From assembly GCA_018992685.1 (NCBI GenBank), contig JACVGT010000021.1, positions 1 through 64,000 on the forward strand: DNA of 64,000 bases, in the 5' to 3' direction. The translations under genes were made by a program, and so were the position numbers. Positions 26,115 to 35,267 of the stretch are shown in pieces. The notes under the pieces are model-generated. The model did not search any database and had not been told where the DNA came from. It was given only the letters and a program-made list of their open reading frames with translations. How positions within the stretch are numbered: position 1 is the first letter of the stretch; the number at the start of each line of letters is the position of its first letter. The stretch comes from Theionarchaea archaeon (GTDB lineage: Archaea; Methanobacteriota_B; Thermococci; Methanofastidiosales; SZ-28-30).

Positions 26115-27212
26115 CTATCTCAGCCCTAGGAACGCCTTCAGGAACTCAATAAATCGATCCCACAGCCCTTTTTCTTCGGGGAGGTTTAATCTCTCCTTCA
26201 CGACTTCAAGAACAGTAATGGTGAATGATGTTTCCTGGTAGCGCTGTCTGTTGAAATCGTCAACAAACCCCATCTTCATGGTAAAATAATGTTCTCCTGG
26301 TACAGAAGATGTCACATCTGACTCAAACGTGTCAAAGTCACCCGCTTCCAGACTACCAATGTAATAGGAGGTGTACTCCCAATCCATGTCACTCATGACT
26401 TCCAGGTAAATTCCATTGACAGCGAATCGCCCTCCATTTGCCACGTCCACAGAAAACGTGAAAGTCTGTCCTTGATCCAGTTCCCGAGGGTAGCTGATGT
26501 TCAGCAATTTGAGCAGCAGTTTTCTCCTGATAGAAATACTCACTGTCTCCTGAGTTGTATGAGATGTTATTGAAGGGTCCTGATAGGAAATTGTCAATTC
26601 CAGATCATACACCCCTGAAGGAGCCTCTCCGGAAACAGCATACCTTTGGTTCACTGATACAGCTCGTCCAACGTCCACTCGGTTGAAATATGCTGAGCTT
26701 GAGGGCTGTATGGGAGAGAAAAACTCAGTTGAGGCAAAGAAAATGGTGACATTTAAGGCATCTCCCGTTCCTTCATTTTCTATCACGAGAAGGAGCTCGA
26801 ACTGTTCTCCCGGACCCACGTCATCCGGCTGAATCGTGAATCTCGTGACATGCAGCTCAGGCAATGGCTGCTGGTATTCCATGACCACGGCAAACGTAGT
26901 ATCTTCTTCCAGTTCGACAAGCTCACTGTGGGGTGAAAACCCTGCTTTCACCACAGTAACATAGTACGTCCTATAAGCTTTCAACGTAAAGGACGCAGTC
27001 CCCTGGACTGTGAACTGATCTGGGATGGATGCATCTTCTGGTCTGGGATATTGGTAGGAGACAGACACGCGCACATTATCAAGAGGGTTGCCGTACACAT
27101 CATGTACAGCAACAGTCAGGACAGCATACGTCTCTGATGTGACCTGAACCATGCTGACACCAGCACCTGCGAGAACGAGCACGAGCAGAATACCTATCCC
27201 CAATTGCTTCAC
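26115..27212 (-). CDS. Secreted protein with regulatory-like and CARDB-like domains
   Basis: A 365-residue exported protein: signal peptide (LGIGILLVLVLAGAGVSMVQ), a CarboxypepD_reg-like sandwich (LTVAVHDVYGNPLDNVRVSV), then two CARDB/NPCBM-like Ig folds (ELHVTRFTIQPDDVGPGEQF; KLLNISYPRELDQGQTFTFS). The C-terminus ends FIEFLKAFLGLR without a clear anchor. It overlaps the ABC ATPase gene by 4 nt and is the last gene of the PadR-led operon, so it may act as the extracellular part of an export system or as its cargo. Confidence 0.75.
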   Translation of the reverse strand: MKQLGIGILLVLVLAGAGVSMVQVTSETYAVLTVAVHDVYGNPLDNVRVSVSYQYPRPEDASIPDQFTVQGTASFTLKAYRTYYVTVVKAGFSPHSELVELEEDTTFAVVMEYQQPLPELHVTRFTIQPDDVGPGEQFELLLVIENEGTGDALNVTIFFASTEFFSPIQPSSSAYFNRVDVGRAVSVNQRYAVSGEAPSGVYDLELTISYQDPSITSHTTQETVSISIRRKLLLKLLNISYPRELDQGQTFTFSVDVANGGRFAVNGIYLEVMSDMDWEYTSYYIGSLEAGDFDTFESDVTSSVPGEHYFTMKMGFVDDFNRQRYQETSFTITVLEVVKERLNLPEEKGLWDRFIEFLKAFLGLR

Positions 27213-27898
27213 GTTTTGACCTCCTCAATTCTTGTAACCTGCCCATCAGTGAGGTAGATAATTCTGTTGCCATAGTGGGCCACATTCATGTCGTGGGTGA
27301 CTACCAAGAAGGTCTGCCCTTTCCTGTTTAATGCATAGAGGACTTCCATTATCTCTTCAGAGGTCTTGGAATCCAGGTTGCCGGTGGGTTCGTCAGCAAG
27401 AATGATCTCTGGATTATTAATGATGGCTCTGGCTATGGATACCCGCTGCTGCTGTCCTCCTGACAGTTCAGTAGGATTATGGTGTAGTCTATCCTCCAGT
27501 CCCAACTCAGTAAGGAGAGTGGTCACTCTTTTCTCTCGTTCCGATGCAGAAGCGTTGCTGAATACCAGAGGGAGCTCCACGTTCTCCACAGCAGTCAATG
27601 TACTCACAAGGTTAAAAGACTGAAACACAAATCCAATGTATTTCCTCCTGAACAGGGCAAGGTCGTTCTCATTCAGTTTGGTTAGGTCTTCCCCCTTTAC
27701 CCACACCTTCCCTTTGCTGGGTTTCATTAACCCTCCCACCAGGTTGAGCAGGGTGGACTTTCCGGAGCCGCTGGTTCCTACAATAGAGACAAATTCACCC
27801 TCCTCCATGGAAAGTGACACTCCCCGCAGAGCATTGACCATAGTATCACCCATGGTGAACTGCATTTCCAGATCTTCAACCTGCACAGCGAGCATCAT
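27209..27898 (-). CDS. ABC transporter ATPase, LolD/MacB type
   Basis: A 229-residue ATPase: Walker [11 protein letters not shown]-loop [20 protein letters not shown], signature [15 protein letters not shown], Walker [14 protein letters not shown]-loop VVTHD. The [14 protein letters not shown] region identifies the LolD/MacB/FtsE family. Unusually, no MacB/FtsX-type permease is next to it; its neighbours are a Yip1 protein upstream and a secreted protein downstream. The permease may be encoded elsewhere, or the Yip1 protein may partner it. Confidence 0.93.
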   Translation of the reverse strand: MMLAVQVEDLEMQFTMGDTMVNALRGVSLSMEEGEFVSIVGTSGSGKSTLLNLVGGLMKPSKGKVWVKGEDLTKLNENDLALFRRKYIGFVFQSFNLVSTLTAVENVELPLVFSNASASEREKRVTTLLTELGLEDRLHHNPTELSGGQQQRVSIARAIINNPEIILADEPTGNLDSKTSEEIMEVLYALNRKGQTFLVVTHDMNVAHYGNRIIYLTDGQVTRIEEVKT

Positions 27899-28563
27899 AT
27901 ACCTCCTGCCACCTGACTGCCTACAGAAGACATGAGAAATCCCAGCAAGAAGTAGAGAGCATACGGTACTGCAACTGCAACGAAAGCTCTTCCAGTACTC
28001 AGGGTATACTGCTCTCTTACTGCAATGACCATGAGCACAAGAGCCCAGAGAAAGAAGATATTGTGATCTCTTACGAAGTCCAGAAGGATATCTGGATTCT
28101 CTACCTGCCTCACAAACTCTTCATATGGCGGAGGAGAATAGGTTAATCCCCTGAATACATCCAGAAGCCCCTTGAATATGAAAGGAATATATGTGTATGC
28201 GATCACATGAATGGTGGATGAGATTGAAACATCAGTACCACCCAGAATCCTGGAACTCATATGGAATGCAAATGACTTCGCAGCCCAGGCGACCCCTACA
28301 GAAACAATGCCTATAATCACGCTTATCGTGGTCATAAGTCCCTGTATGCTCTGCATGGCCTCCTTCTGCTGGTCGGTGAGGGTGATCATTTCCCCTGTGT
28401 ACTGATTTGTTAGCTCCTGGGATTTCTGCTGAATCATGGCATTTCCTGCTACGGTCAATACTCCTGGTATGAAGACCAGGAGCAGCGCAATCACCCATTT
28501 TCTTTCTGATTTCAACTTCTGGAATTGGTCTTTAGCCCTGAACGGATTGACAATTCCAAGTAT
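27895..28563 (-). CDS. Yip1-domain membrane protein, apparent AUA start
   Basis: A 222-residue polytopic protein of the Yip1 superfamily: N-terminal ILGIVNPFRAKDQFQKLKSE, then about five hydrophobic segments, with the family's typical IAYTYIPFIFKGLLDVFRGL. If only canonical starts are allowed, the gene begins at a TTG at 28515 and loses the conserved NPFRA element. Extending the frame gives ATA at 28561-28563, 5 nt after a perfect GGAGGTG. No ATG, GTG or TTG exists in that frame upstream before the previous gene. Role in the export operon is unknown. The next gene overlaps by 4 nt. Confidence 0.7.
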   Translation of the reverse strand: MLGIVNPFRAKDQFQKLKSERKWVIALLLVFIPGVLTVAGNAMIQQKSQELTNQYTGEMITLTDQQKEAMQSIQGLMTTISVIIGIVSVGVAWAAKSFAFHMSSRILGGTDVSISSTIHVIAYTYIPFIFKGLLDVFRGLTYSPPPYEEFVRQVENPDILLDFVRDHNIFFLWALVLMVIAVREQYTLSTGRAFVAVAVPYALYFLLGFLMSSVGSQVAGGI

Positions 28564-28574
28564 GGTACCACCTC

Positions 28575-29321
28575 CTATTCTGCTTTGTTAAAGGCCGTCA
28601 CTGCAACGGCCGTCATAATAATAGCGAACCCTGCCAAAAAAAGAATATCGGTGGCTAGAGCATGTTCATGAATGCCCAGGATGACACCTCGCAATGCATC
28701 CACCCCATAGCTCAGTGGATTGACTGCGACAATAGATTTCATCCAGGCTGGCAGCCCTGAAATGGGAAAGAAGGCACCACTCATGAGAAACATGGGCATG
28801 ACAAGGAAGTTCATGATGAGGTTGAACCCTTCAAATGACACCATCCGGGATGCTATCAGTAACCCCAAGGAGGTCAAGGCAAAGGATATCAGGAAAATGA
28901 TCGCCAGCACCTTGATAATAATCAGGGGAGTCAGGGTCACATCCACAATGAAGGACAGAACCATGATGATCGAGCCCTGGATCATTGATTGGAAACATCC
29001 CGACAGTGTTTTCCCTACAGCAATGGAGGTTCGAGACACAGGAGCAACAAGCATTTCCCTGAGAAATCCGAACTGGCGGTCCCATATCACGGAAACTGCA
29101 GAGAATACGCTGGTAAATAGCACAGTCATGCCAATAATTCCCGGGAACAGAAACTGAGCATAGTTTCCTGCATCAGGTGATCGAAAAACCGTGTTGAATC
29201 CTGTCCCCATGATGGCCAGCCACAAGGCGGGTCGAGCAATTGACCCGATTATCTGGGACTTCTCTCTGAAAAACCGGCGGATATCCCGGAGGCAAATCAC
29301 ATACACTGCTTTCCAGAACAT
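28575..29321 (-). CDS. ABC-2 type permease (DrrB-like)
   Basis: A 248-residue permease with six predicted helices and the ABC-2 pattern: cytoplasmic N-terminus with RDIRRFFREKSQIIGSIARP, then LFPGIIGMTVLFTSVFSAVS, RQFGFLREMLVAPVSRTSIA and MFLMSGAFFPISGLPAWMKS. It pairs with the upstream DrrA-like ATPase, whose stop codon overlaps its start at 29321. Likely exports a lipid, glycan or drug. Confidence 0.9.
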   Translation of the reverse strand: MFWKAVYVICLRDIRRFFREKSQIIGSIARPALWLAIMGTGFNTVFRSPDAGNYAQFLFPGIIGMTVLFTSVFSAVSVIWDRQFGFLREMLVAPVSRTSIAVGKTLSGCFQSMIQGSIIMVLSFIVDVTLTPLIIIKVLAIIFLISFALTSLGLLIASRMVSFEGFNLIMNFLVMPMFLMSGAFFPISGLPAWMKSIVAVNPLSYGVDALRGVILGIHEHALATDILFLAGFAIIMTAVAVTAFNKAE

Positions 29322-30283
29322 TAATGCCCACCTCTCATTCTCATTCGCATCCTGTCCCTGGCTGACGCTTCCTCCGTTCTGATTTCATGGCCTGTCAACT
29401 TCAGGAAGACATCATCCAGAGTGGGACGCCTCAGGTGAATGGAGTTGATCTTCGTGGAAAAGGAAGAAATGAACTGTGGAATGAATTCTTCACTGTTCTC
29501 AATCTCGAGGTGTATACCTGCTTCATCTCTTCTAACGTTCAAATTGTATTGTTCACCTATTTCTTTTTCTGCCTTCTCATCATCAGTGGTTCTTATTGTG
29601 ATGACATCTCCTCCCACAAGCCTTTTCAAATTGTCTGGAGTGTCCAGAGCCACAAGTTTTCCATAGTCAATGATGGCGATACGATCACAATTTTCGGCCT
29701 CATCCATGTAGTGCGTTGTCATGAAAATGGTGATCCCCTGGTCTTCCCTGAGCTTATTGATGTATTTCCAGATGTGGTTCCTGGTCTGGGGATCAAGGCC
29801 CAGAGTGGGCTCGTCCAGAAAGAGGACTGTGGGCCGGTGAAGCAGTCCTCTGGCAATCTCTAGCCGACGCTTCATACCACCAGAATACGTCTTCACCACA
29901 TTCTTCCTTCGTTCCCACAGGTCTACCATCTCAAGCAACTCCTTCTTCCTTTCTGTTCTGATATCCTTGGGAACATCATAGATAATGCCATGGAAATCAA
30001 GGTTTTCCTCTGCAGTCAATCGATCGTCCAGGGACGGCTCCTGGAAAATCAACCCAATGGATTTTCTCACCTCACTGGGATTCTTGGTAACATCGTACCC
30101 ATTAACCTGGGCCTCTCCCGATGTTGGAGTCAATAATGTGCACAGTATATTGATGGTGGTGGTTTTCCCAGCTCCATTGGGTCCCAAGAATCCAAATATC
30201 TCACCTTTGTCCACTGAGAAGCTCACACCGTCCACCGCTTTTACCCCATCAAAATACTTGCATAAGTCAACGGTCCGAATCAT
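29321..30283 (-). CDS. ABC transporter ATPase (DrrA-like)
   Basis: A 320-residue ATPase: Walker A GPNGAGKTT, signature YSGGMKRRLEIARG, Walker B VLFLDEPTLGLDPQ, switch TTHYMDEAENCDRIA. The roughly 90-residue C-terminal extension (DVITIRTTDDEKAEKEIGEQ ... RRPTLDDVFLKLTGHEIR) is that of daunorubicin-resistance-type DrrA proteins. The start overlaps the stop of the PadR gene by 4 nt. Confidence 0.93.
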   Translation of the reverse strand: MIRTVDLCKYFDGVKAVDGVSFSVDKGEIFGFLGPNGAGKTTTINILCTLLTPTSGEAQVNGYDVTKNPSEVRKSIGLIFQEPSLDDRLTAEENLDFHGIIYDVPKDIRTERKKELLEMVDLWERRKNVVKTYSGGMKRRLEIARGLLHRPTVLFLDEPTLGLDPQTRNHIWKYINKLREDQGITIFMTTHYMDEAENCDRIAIIDYGKLVALDTPDNLKRLVGGDVITIRTTDDEKAEKEIGEQYNLNVRRDEAGIHLEIENSEEFIPQFISSFSTKINSIHLRRPTLDDVFLKLTGHEIRTEEASARDRMRMRMRGGH

Positions 30284-30744
30284 GAAAATTCCTCCAAAAG
30301 TTGTTGTAGTGATTTCTTAGCCCTTTCCTTATCTGGTGCTTCCATCACTTTTCTCCTTAAGGCAAAAAAGAGCTCAGCCAGTTCAGCTTCCTCCGGGGGG
30401 AAGAAGGTCTCAAAAACCAACTTCCTGAAGGTATTGAAGCGTTCATTAATCTCTTTATGGCGTTCCTTCAAAAGATCCAGCTCCTTTTTCCCTTTTTCGG
30501 TGATGGTATAGAGTTTCTTGGAGCGTTCCCCAACTTCAAGTACCTCAATCAGCCCTTTCTCTTCCATCCTGTTCAGTAGAGGATACACCATTCCCTTGGA
30601 AGGAACCCACTTCCCATCAGTCCTCTCCTCAATGTCCTTTATGAGGTCATATCCGGCACAGGGGGCCTGTGACAGAATCCTCAGGGTATAGAGTTCCAGG
30701 AATGTATGTTCCTTCCCTACAGACGCTCTACTCCAAAGGGTCAT
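30280..30744 (-). CDS. PadR-family transcriptional regulator
   Basis: A 154-residue protein with a PadR winged helix: FLELYTLRILSQAPCAGYDL, KWVPSKGMVYPLLNRMEEKG and GERSKKLYTITEKGKKEL, followed by a C-terminal dimerisation helix. PadR proteins repress efflux operons until a ligand binds. I chose ATG 30744, since the upstream in-frame codons cover the promoter. A perfect palindrome overlaps the start and lies just past the TATA box, so the operon is very likely autoregulated. Confidence 0.9.
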   Translation of the reverse strand: MTLWSRASVGKEHTFLELYTLRILSQAPCAGYDLIKDIEERTDGKWVPSKGMVYPLLNRMEEKGLIEVLEVGERSKKLYTITEKGKKELDLLKERHKEINERFNTFRKLVFETFFPPEEAELAELFFALRRKVMEAPDKERAKKSLQQLLEEFS

Positions 30745-30764
30745 ATCTGAACAGTTCAGATATG
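30742..30764. promoter_or_regulatory. Perfect palindromic operator of the PadR operon
   Basis: CATATCTGAAC and its exact reverse complement GTTCAGATATG flank a single central A. The 23-bp site includes the ATG of the regulator and sits 4-12 bp downstream of TTTATATA (about 30768-30776, minus strand). Binding here would block initiation by RNA polymerase. The identity of the bound protein is inferred from position. Confidence 0.8.
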
Positions 30765-30920
30765 GACTATATAAAGGTTTCATCACATAATCGATTTACG
30801 GTGGATAAATAAGAAGTGATGACGTTGACTGGGGGTCTTGAGGTTTGATCAGAGACTGTCAATCTCAGTGCTGGATGAGGGTACGCATAGCCTTAAGAAG
30901 TTGGAAAATCTATCTATAAC

Positions 30921-32687
30921 ATGAAATCTGTGGAAGAAAGCGAGTATTTCGATATGGTGAAATCTTTGTGGTCTGTGCCCCGTGTCTCGAATGTTGTAGG
31001 GGCAAGAACGCGCACTGAATTCCTCTATACCGATACGAGATCAGGGGTTCCATCACTGTACGTGTGGAACAGCGGTGAATGCGTGGCAGTTTCCCGCGAC
31101 AGTAACCCTGTGACAGGGTTATATGCTCTCCACAATGTGAAACCCTGGGTTGTTTTCGCCAGAGACGAAAAGGGAAATGAAAATTTCTCTGTGTATGTGG
31201 TGGATTATGAAACCCGTGAAGTAGATAGAATTACACAAGGCGGCATCGGCCGGCTAACAGAGCTATTCTGGGTTTCAGATGACGAATGGCTGGTGATTGG
31301 ATGTAACGATCAGGAGTACTTCATCACACTGCTGCATAGGGATGGAACCCGGTGCAACCTGTATGCTACTGACGAACAGATCGTGACTGCAGATTATGAT
31401 GACAGGAGAGAACTGGTGGTGGCTTCCGTGGGGAGAGGACCAGGCAGCAGGATAGCTTTAATGAACATTAGAAAAAGGAATATCGCGTGGATTTCTGAAT
31501 CAGATATATCTGAGGACACGTTCCCAAAGGTATTTCCTGAGAAAGGATACTATGCCTATGTGACTGATGTTGAAGGCGAATCTGAGGTCGTTGTGCGGTT
31601 CGTAGATACCCACGAAATAGTCAGCCGGGTCTCTGTGTCTGGTGATATTCAATTCCTGCCAGGTAGGGGCAACCTGGAATGGTTGGATGAGACCACCTTG
31701 TTTGCGGCTCCAGGTCAAGATGCTGAGTTGTCTCCCCGGTTAGTGGACATTGAGGAGAAGGTGTGTTCTGATCCCTTGACTGGGATTTCTGTCACTAGTT
31801 CTACACGGATTGGAGAAGGTGTTGTGTTTGCAGGGAGCACCCTGTCGTGTCCTCCCGCCATCCAGTCCTTCAAGAAGGGAAGAGTTGCAACTGTAGTTCC
31901 ATCATGTGCCAACAGCTACAGCTCCTACGAATCTCACTGGTATCCTTCATTCGATGGCAAGCAGATTCAGGGGTGGCTGGTGAAAAGCAAAAAGGAGAAA
32001 GCGCCATTGGTAGTCTACTGTCATGGGGGACCTAATTTCGCAACACTGAACATATGGGACCCCGAGTTGCAGGCACTTGTCAAGGCGGGTTACCACGTGT
32101 TTGCTCCTAACTTCAGAGGTAGCACAACCTTTGGTTCTGCTTTCAAGAACCACAATACTGGGGACATTGGAGGAGGAGACATCAAAGATGTGTCATATGG
32201 TGCGAAATATGCATGTAAGGTGCTTGGAGTTGAAGGCAAGCCTGCCATTGCTGGTGGAAGTTATGGTGGATATTTAACCTTGCAGGCTCTGACCACTCAG
32301 CCTGAGGAATGGGCTGGCGGAGTGGCTCTTATCCCTTTGCTCGATCTTCTGGGAACTTACGAGATGGTCGATGCCCACTACAGAGCGTTGTTGGTCTATT
32401 TACTGGGGGGAACTCCAGAAGAGAAAAGAGATCTTTACAGAGAACGATCCCCAATTACGCATATAGAAAACCTGAAAAGTCCCGTTCTGATACTGGCTGG
32501 TGAAAATGACTCCCGCTGCCCTCTAGAACTCATCCAGAGATTCCATGAAAGGGCAACCCAGTTGCACCTGCCCGTGGAGCTAGAGATCATGAAAGAAGAA
32601 GGCCACGTGGGATTCCATCTTTCCAGTCTTATCAGAACATCGGTGTTTCAGCTTGAATTCCTCAAGACCCTGTTCTTTCATGACTGA
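30921..32687 (+). CDS. S9-family prolyl oligopeptidase/acylaminoacyl-peptidase
   Basis: A 588-residue cytoplasmic serine peptidase. The N-terminal ~330 residues form a beta-propeller; the C-terminal alpha/beta-hydrolase domain starts near SHWYPSFDGKQIQGWLVKSK and carries VVYCHGGPNF (oxyanion region), the nucleophile GGSYGGY, the acid in LILAGENDSRCPL and the His in EEGHVGF. There is no signal peptide. It probably trims short peptides, in keeping with the peptide and amino acid catabolism suggested elsewhere. Confidence 0.92.
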   Translation: MKSVEESEYFDMVKSLWSVPRVSNVVGARTRTEFLYTDTRSGVPSLYVWNSGECVAVSRDSNPVTGLYALHNVKPWVVFARDEKGNENFSVYVVDYETREVDRITQGGIGRLTELFWVSDDEWLVIGCNDQEYFITLLHRDGTRCNLYATDEQIVTADYDDRRELVVASVGRGPGSRIALMNIRKRNIAWISESDISEDTFPKVFPEKGYYAYVTDVEGESEVVVRFVDTHEIVSRVSVSGDIQFLPGRGNLEWLDETTLFAAPGQDAELSPRLVDIEEKVCSDPLTGISVTSSTRIGEGVVFAGSTLSCPPAIQSFKKGRVATVVPSCANSYSSYESHWYPSFDGKQIQGWLVKSKKEKAPLVVYCHGGPNFATLNIWDPELQALVKAGYHVFAPNFRGSTTFGSAFKNHNTGDIGGGDIKDVSYGAKYACKVLGVEGKPAIAGGSYGGYLTLQALTTQPEEWAGGVALIPLLDLLGTYEMVDAHYRALLVYLLGGTPEEKRDLYRERSPITHIENLKSPVLILAGENDSRCPLELIQRFHERATQLHLPVELEIMKEEGHVGFHLSSLIRTSVFQLEFLKTLFFHD

Positions 32688-32739
32688 ATGTACGTCAGTT
32701 GACGGTAGGTGGCCCCGGCACTTATAGCAGCCGGGCGTC

Positions 32740-33414
32740 TCACCTATCTCTCTGCACCGTCACTGTTAAGACCCCGATTCCCTCTATGCCTGCCTCAACA
32801 ACATCTCCATCTACCATGGGACCAATGCCTTCAGGAGTCCCCGTGGCCACAACGTCCATGGGTTCCAGGGTCATGATGTTAGAAATGTGAGAGATCAGCT
32901 CATTCACAGAGAAGAGCATGTCCCGTGTAGTGCCATGTTGCCTGTAGATACCATTTACTTTCAACCAGATATCCAGATCACGTGGATCGATTTCCTCTTT
33001 GGATACAATATTCGGTCCAATCGGGGCAAATGTGTCAAACCCTTTTGAAATTGCCCAGGAAAGTCCTTTTTTCTTTGCTTCAGCCTGTAGATCGCGTGCC
33101 GTTACGTCGATGAACACGGTATATCCCAGAATAAATCTAAGAGCTTCAGGGGCAGATACCTTTCTGCAGCGGTCCTTCATGACCACTGCCAGTTCTACCT
33201 CATGGTCCACCCGCTGGGATGCAGCAGGCAGTACCACAACACCAGTATCACCTATCAAGGAAGAAGGAGGTTTCAGGAAGAAAGTAGGAATCTCGGGCAC
33301 AGCTGATCCCATCTCCTGCGCATGAGCTCTGTAGTTCCTGCCAACAGCCACAATCTTTGTAGGAACAAGATCTACCCAGGTGTTCTCGAACTTGAGTATC
33401 AAGAACCTCACCAC
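32740..33414 (-). CDS. Fumarylacetoacetate hydrolase-family protein
   Basis: A 224-residue FAH-fold enzyme: KIVAVGRNYRAHAQEMGSAV, FFLKPPSSLIGDTGVVVLPA, VDHEVELAVVMKDRCRKV (metal-binding acidic residues), GYTVFIDVTARDLQAEAKKK, SKGFDTFAPIGP and ATGTPEGIGPMVDGDVVEAG. Members split or decarboxylate beta-keto or acylpyruvate compounds with Mg. Substrate unknown. GTG start behind a TTTTATAATC box. Converges on the S9 peptidase gene. Confidence 0.9.
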   Translation of the reverse strand: MVRFLILKFENTWVDLVPTKIVAVGRNYRAHAQEMGSAVPEIPTFFLKPPSSLIGDTGVVVLPAASQRVDHEVELAVVMKDRCRKVSAPEALRFILGYTVFIDVTARDLQAEAKKKGLSWAISKGFDTFAPIGPNIVSKEEIDPRDLDIWLKVNGIYRQHGTTRDMLFSVNELISHISNIMTLEPMDVVATGTPEGIGPMVDGDVVEAGIEGIGVLTVTVQRDR

Positions 33415-33512
33415 ATAGATTTAGCCCTCTGATTATAAAAGTACTCTCCCTGTCATGTCCTCTACGGCTGCCCCTTACCTGAACCAGCAGCCACATGGCC
33501 TGTGGCAGGTGC

Positions 33513-34241
33513 CTACTCTTTCTCTATGACGACACAGTAGGTGCCCTGTTTCGCTTCGATGAATCGGTTAATTGCCCAGCCGGTACCTGAAACAATATCC
33601 TGCATCTCGTCTTTTGAGACTATCAAATAGTCAAACCATGGCGTGACATATTTCTTGTAGTGTACTCGTAATCTCATCTGTCCCGCCATTCTGCCTCTTT
33701 TTCTGTTAAACTCGTGGTACTCCAAGTGTTCGGGGACATCAGTCTGGTACGGGTCTCGACTTTCAGCGAGTATTCGTGCTGTGTCACTGGTCATGGTGGA
33801 AAACTTCCTTAAGTACGCCTTAGCCTGCTCATAGCCCTGCAGGAGTCCGAAATTATTCCCAAACATAATAATGGTGTTGAATACACCTAATTCCGGTCCA
33901 ATTTCAGCGATAGACCTCACCTCTGCTTCTTTCAGTCCTCGCAACTTGCAGGTCCTGATGGCCAGCGGCGAAATATCGATGGCCACCACATCATGTCCAT
34001 GTTCTTGTAAGTACAGCGAGTGTCTTCCCGCCCCACATCCAATGTCCAAGACACGTCCTTCAGCATGGGTTATAACCTTTTTCTCACGATCGCTCCAGTT
34101 CTTATATTCGGAGAAATATAGATCGGGTCCTGAAGATACGTCAAAGTAGCCGTCATCCCGTTCTGTGATCTCATATCCGCCCTGCCCATTGAAGTGGTCG
34201 AACATGGCATGTCCATATGCATCTTCAGAGTCTTTCAACAT
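33513..34241 (-). CDS. SAM-dependent class I methyltransferase
   Basis: A 242-residue methyltransferase with motif I VLDIGCGAGRHSLYLQEHGH, motif II VVAIDISPLAIRTCK, and FNTIIMFGNNFGLLQGYEQA around motif IV. The N-terminus (AMFDHFNGQGGYEITERDDG) is distinctive and resembles small-molecule methyltransferases. The start overlaps the 3' end of the small basic ORF upstream. Substrate unknown. Confidence 0.85.
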   Translation of the reverse strand: MLKDSEDAYGHAMFDHFNGQGGYEITERDDGYFDVSSGPDLYFSEYKNWSDREKKVITHAEGRVLDIGCGAGRHSLYLQEHGHDVVAIDISPLAIRTCKLRGLKEAEVRSIAEIGPELGVFNTIIMFGNNFGLLQGYEQAKAYLRKFSTMTSDTARILAESRDPYQTDVPEHLEYHEFNRKRGRMAGQMRLRVHYKKYVTPWFDYLIVSKDEMQDIVSGTGWAINRFIEAKQGTYCVVIEKE

Positions 34242-34438
34242 GGTATCCCCCTCTGTAAATCCTTCATGTCACGTCTGGCGTTCAGCTTCCTACGAGTTGA
34301 TCTCTCTTGGAGGTTTCTCTGCTTTTCTCCTCCTGATTCAGTACCTTCCTTGCCTTTCCTGTGAGTGGCAGAAGAATCTCGGATTGCTACACTGGACAAC
34401 TCTTTCCTGTTCTGGATGAGAATTTCACACTTCAGCAT
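34235..34438 (-). CDS. Possible small basic protein upstream of methyltransferase
   Basis: A 67-residue frame from ATG 34438, MLKCEILIQNRKELSSVAIR, then a Lys/Arg/Glu-rich low-complexity tail. A CTTAAG-type box at about 34460 lies about 24-26 nt upstream, and its stop overlaps the start of the methyltransferase by 7 nt, an arrangement typical of translational coupling. It matches no family I know. The coding potential is weak, so it may only be a leader ORF. Confidence 0.35.
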   Translation of the reverse strand: MLKCEILIQNRKELSSVAIRDSSATHRKGKEGTESGGEKQRNLQERSTRRKLNARRDMKDLQRGIPC

Positions 34439-34586
34439 ACAACATCTTGTCATATCAGCTCTTAAGTGTTTTGAAGAGATCCCATCCACATTATCCTTCT
34501 CTCAGGGCGGCGAATACGCTTCCAGCAGGTGATTCACGACAAGAAGTCTACAAAATGCTTATGAATGACGGAGTGAAAAAGGGGGT

Positions 34587-35267
34587 ATGAACCTCGGCGT
34601 TCTGTTCTCTGGTGGTAAAGACTCCACTCTTGCTCTGTTCAAGGCACAGCAGACTGACACTGTGGTATGCCTCATCTCTCTGCTGTCCAGCAATGAGGAG
34701 AGCTACATGTTTCACACACCAAATATTGATATTACCCGATTGCAGGCAGAAGCTGTGGGATTGCCACTCATTCAGGAGACAACTGAGGGAGTGAAAGAAA
34801 AGGAATTGATTGACCTGGAGAGAGCCATAGAAAAGGCCAAGTCCGTGTACAATATTGAGGGCGTGGTAACGGGAGCTGTTGAATCTGTATATCAGGCCGA
34901 AAGAATACAGAAAATATGCCACGGATTGCAGGTGTGGTGTTTTAATCCCCTGTGGCTGAAGAGCCAAGAAGCCCTCCTCCGTGAAATTGTTGAGGATGGG
35001 TTTCACGCAATCATCTCTGGAATTTTTGCGTATCCTTTAAGCGAGGAGTGGCTGGGCAGGTCGCTGGACGAACCCGTCATCAACACATTGATACAACTGC
35101 AGAAAACCCACGGGATTAGTCCCTCCGGCGAGGGGGGAGAGATTGAGACCACTGTCCTGGACGCCCCTTTCTTTAAGAAGAGAATCGCAGTTACAGATTC
35201 CGAGATAGTGTGCGACAAGTATTCAGGAGTCTACATCATACAGAAGGCTGATCTGGTGAAAAAATGA
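34587..35267 (+). CDS. dph6: Diphthine-ammonia ligase
   Basis: A 226-residue Dph6/TIGR00289 ATP-pyrophosphatase. PP-loop SGGKDST at 8-14, then EGVVTGAVESVYQAERIQKI and the family segment ISPSGEGGEIETTVLDAPFF. It amidates diphthine on elongation factor 2 to diphthamide. Standard length; leaderless start. Followed at a 4-nt overlap by a glutamine amidotransferase-like gene, which might supply ammonia; this is inference, as Dph6 generally uses free ammonium. Confidence 0.93.
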   Translation: MNLGVLFSGGKDSTLALFKAQQTDTVVCLISLLSSNEESYMFHTPNIDITRLQAEAVGLPLIQETTEGVKEKELIDLERAIEKAKSVYNIEGVVTGAVESVYQAERIQKICHGLQVWCFNPLWLKSQEALLREIVEDGFHAIISGIFAYPLSEEWLGRSLDEPVINTLIQLQKTHGISPSGEGGEIETTVLDAPFFKKRIAVTDSEIVCDKYSGVYIIQKADLVKK

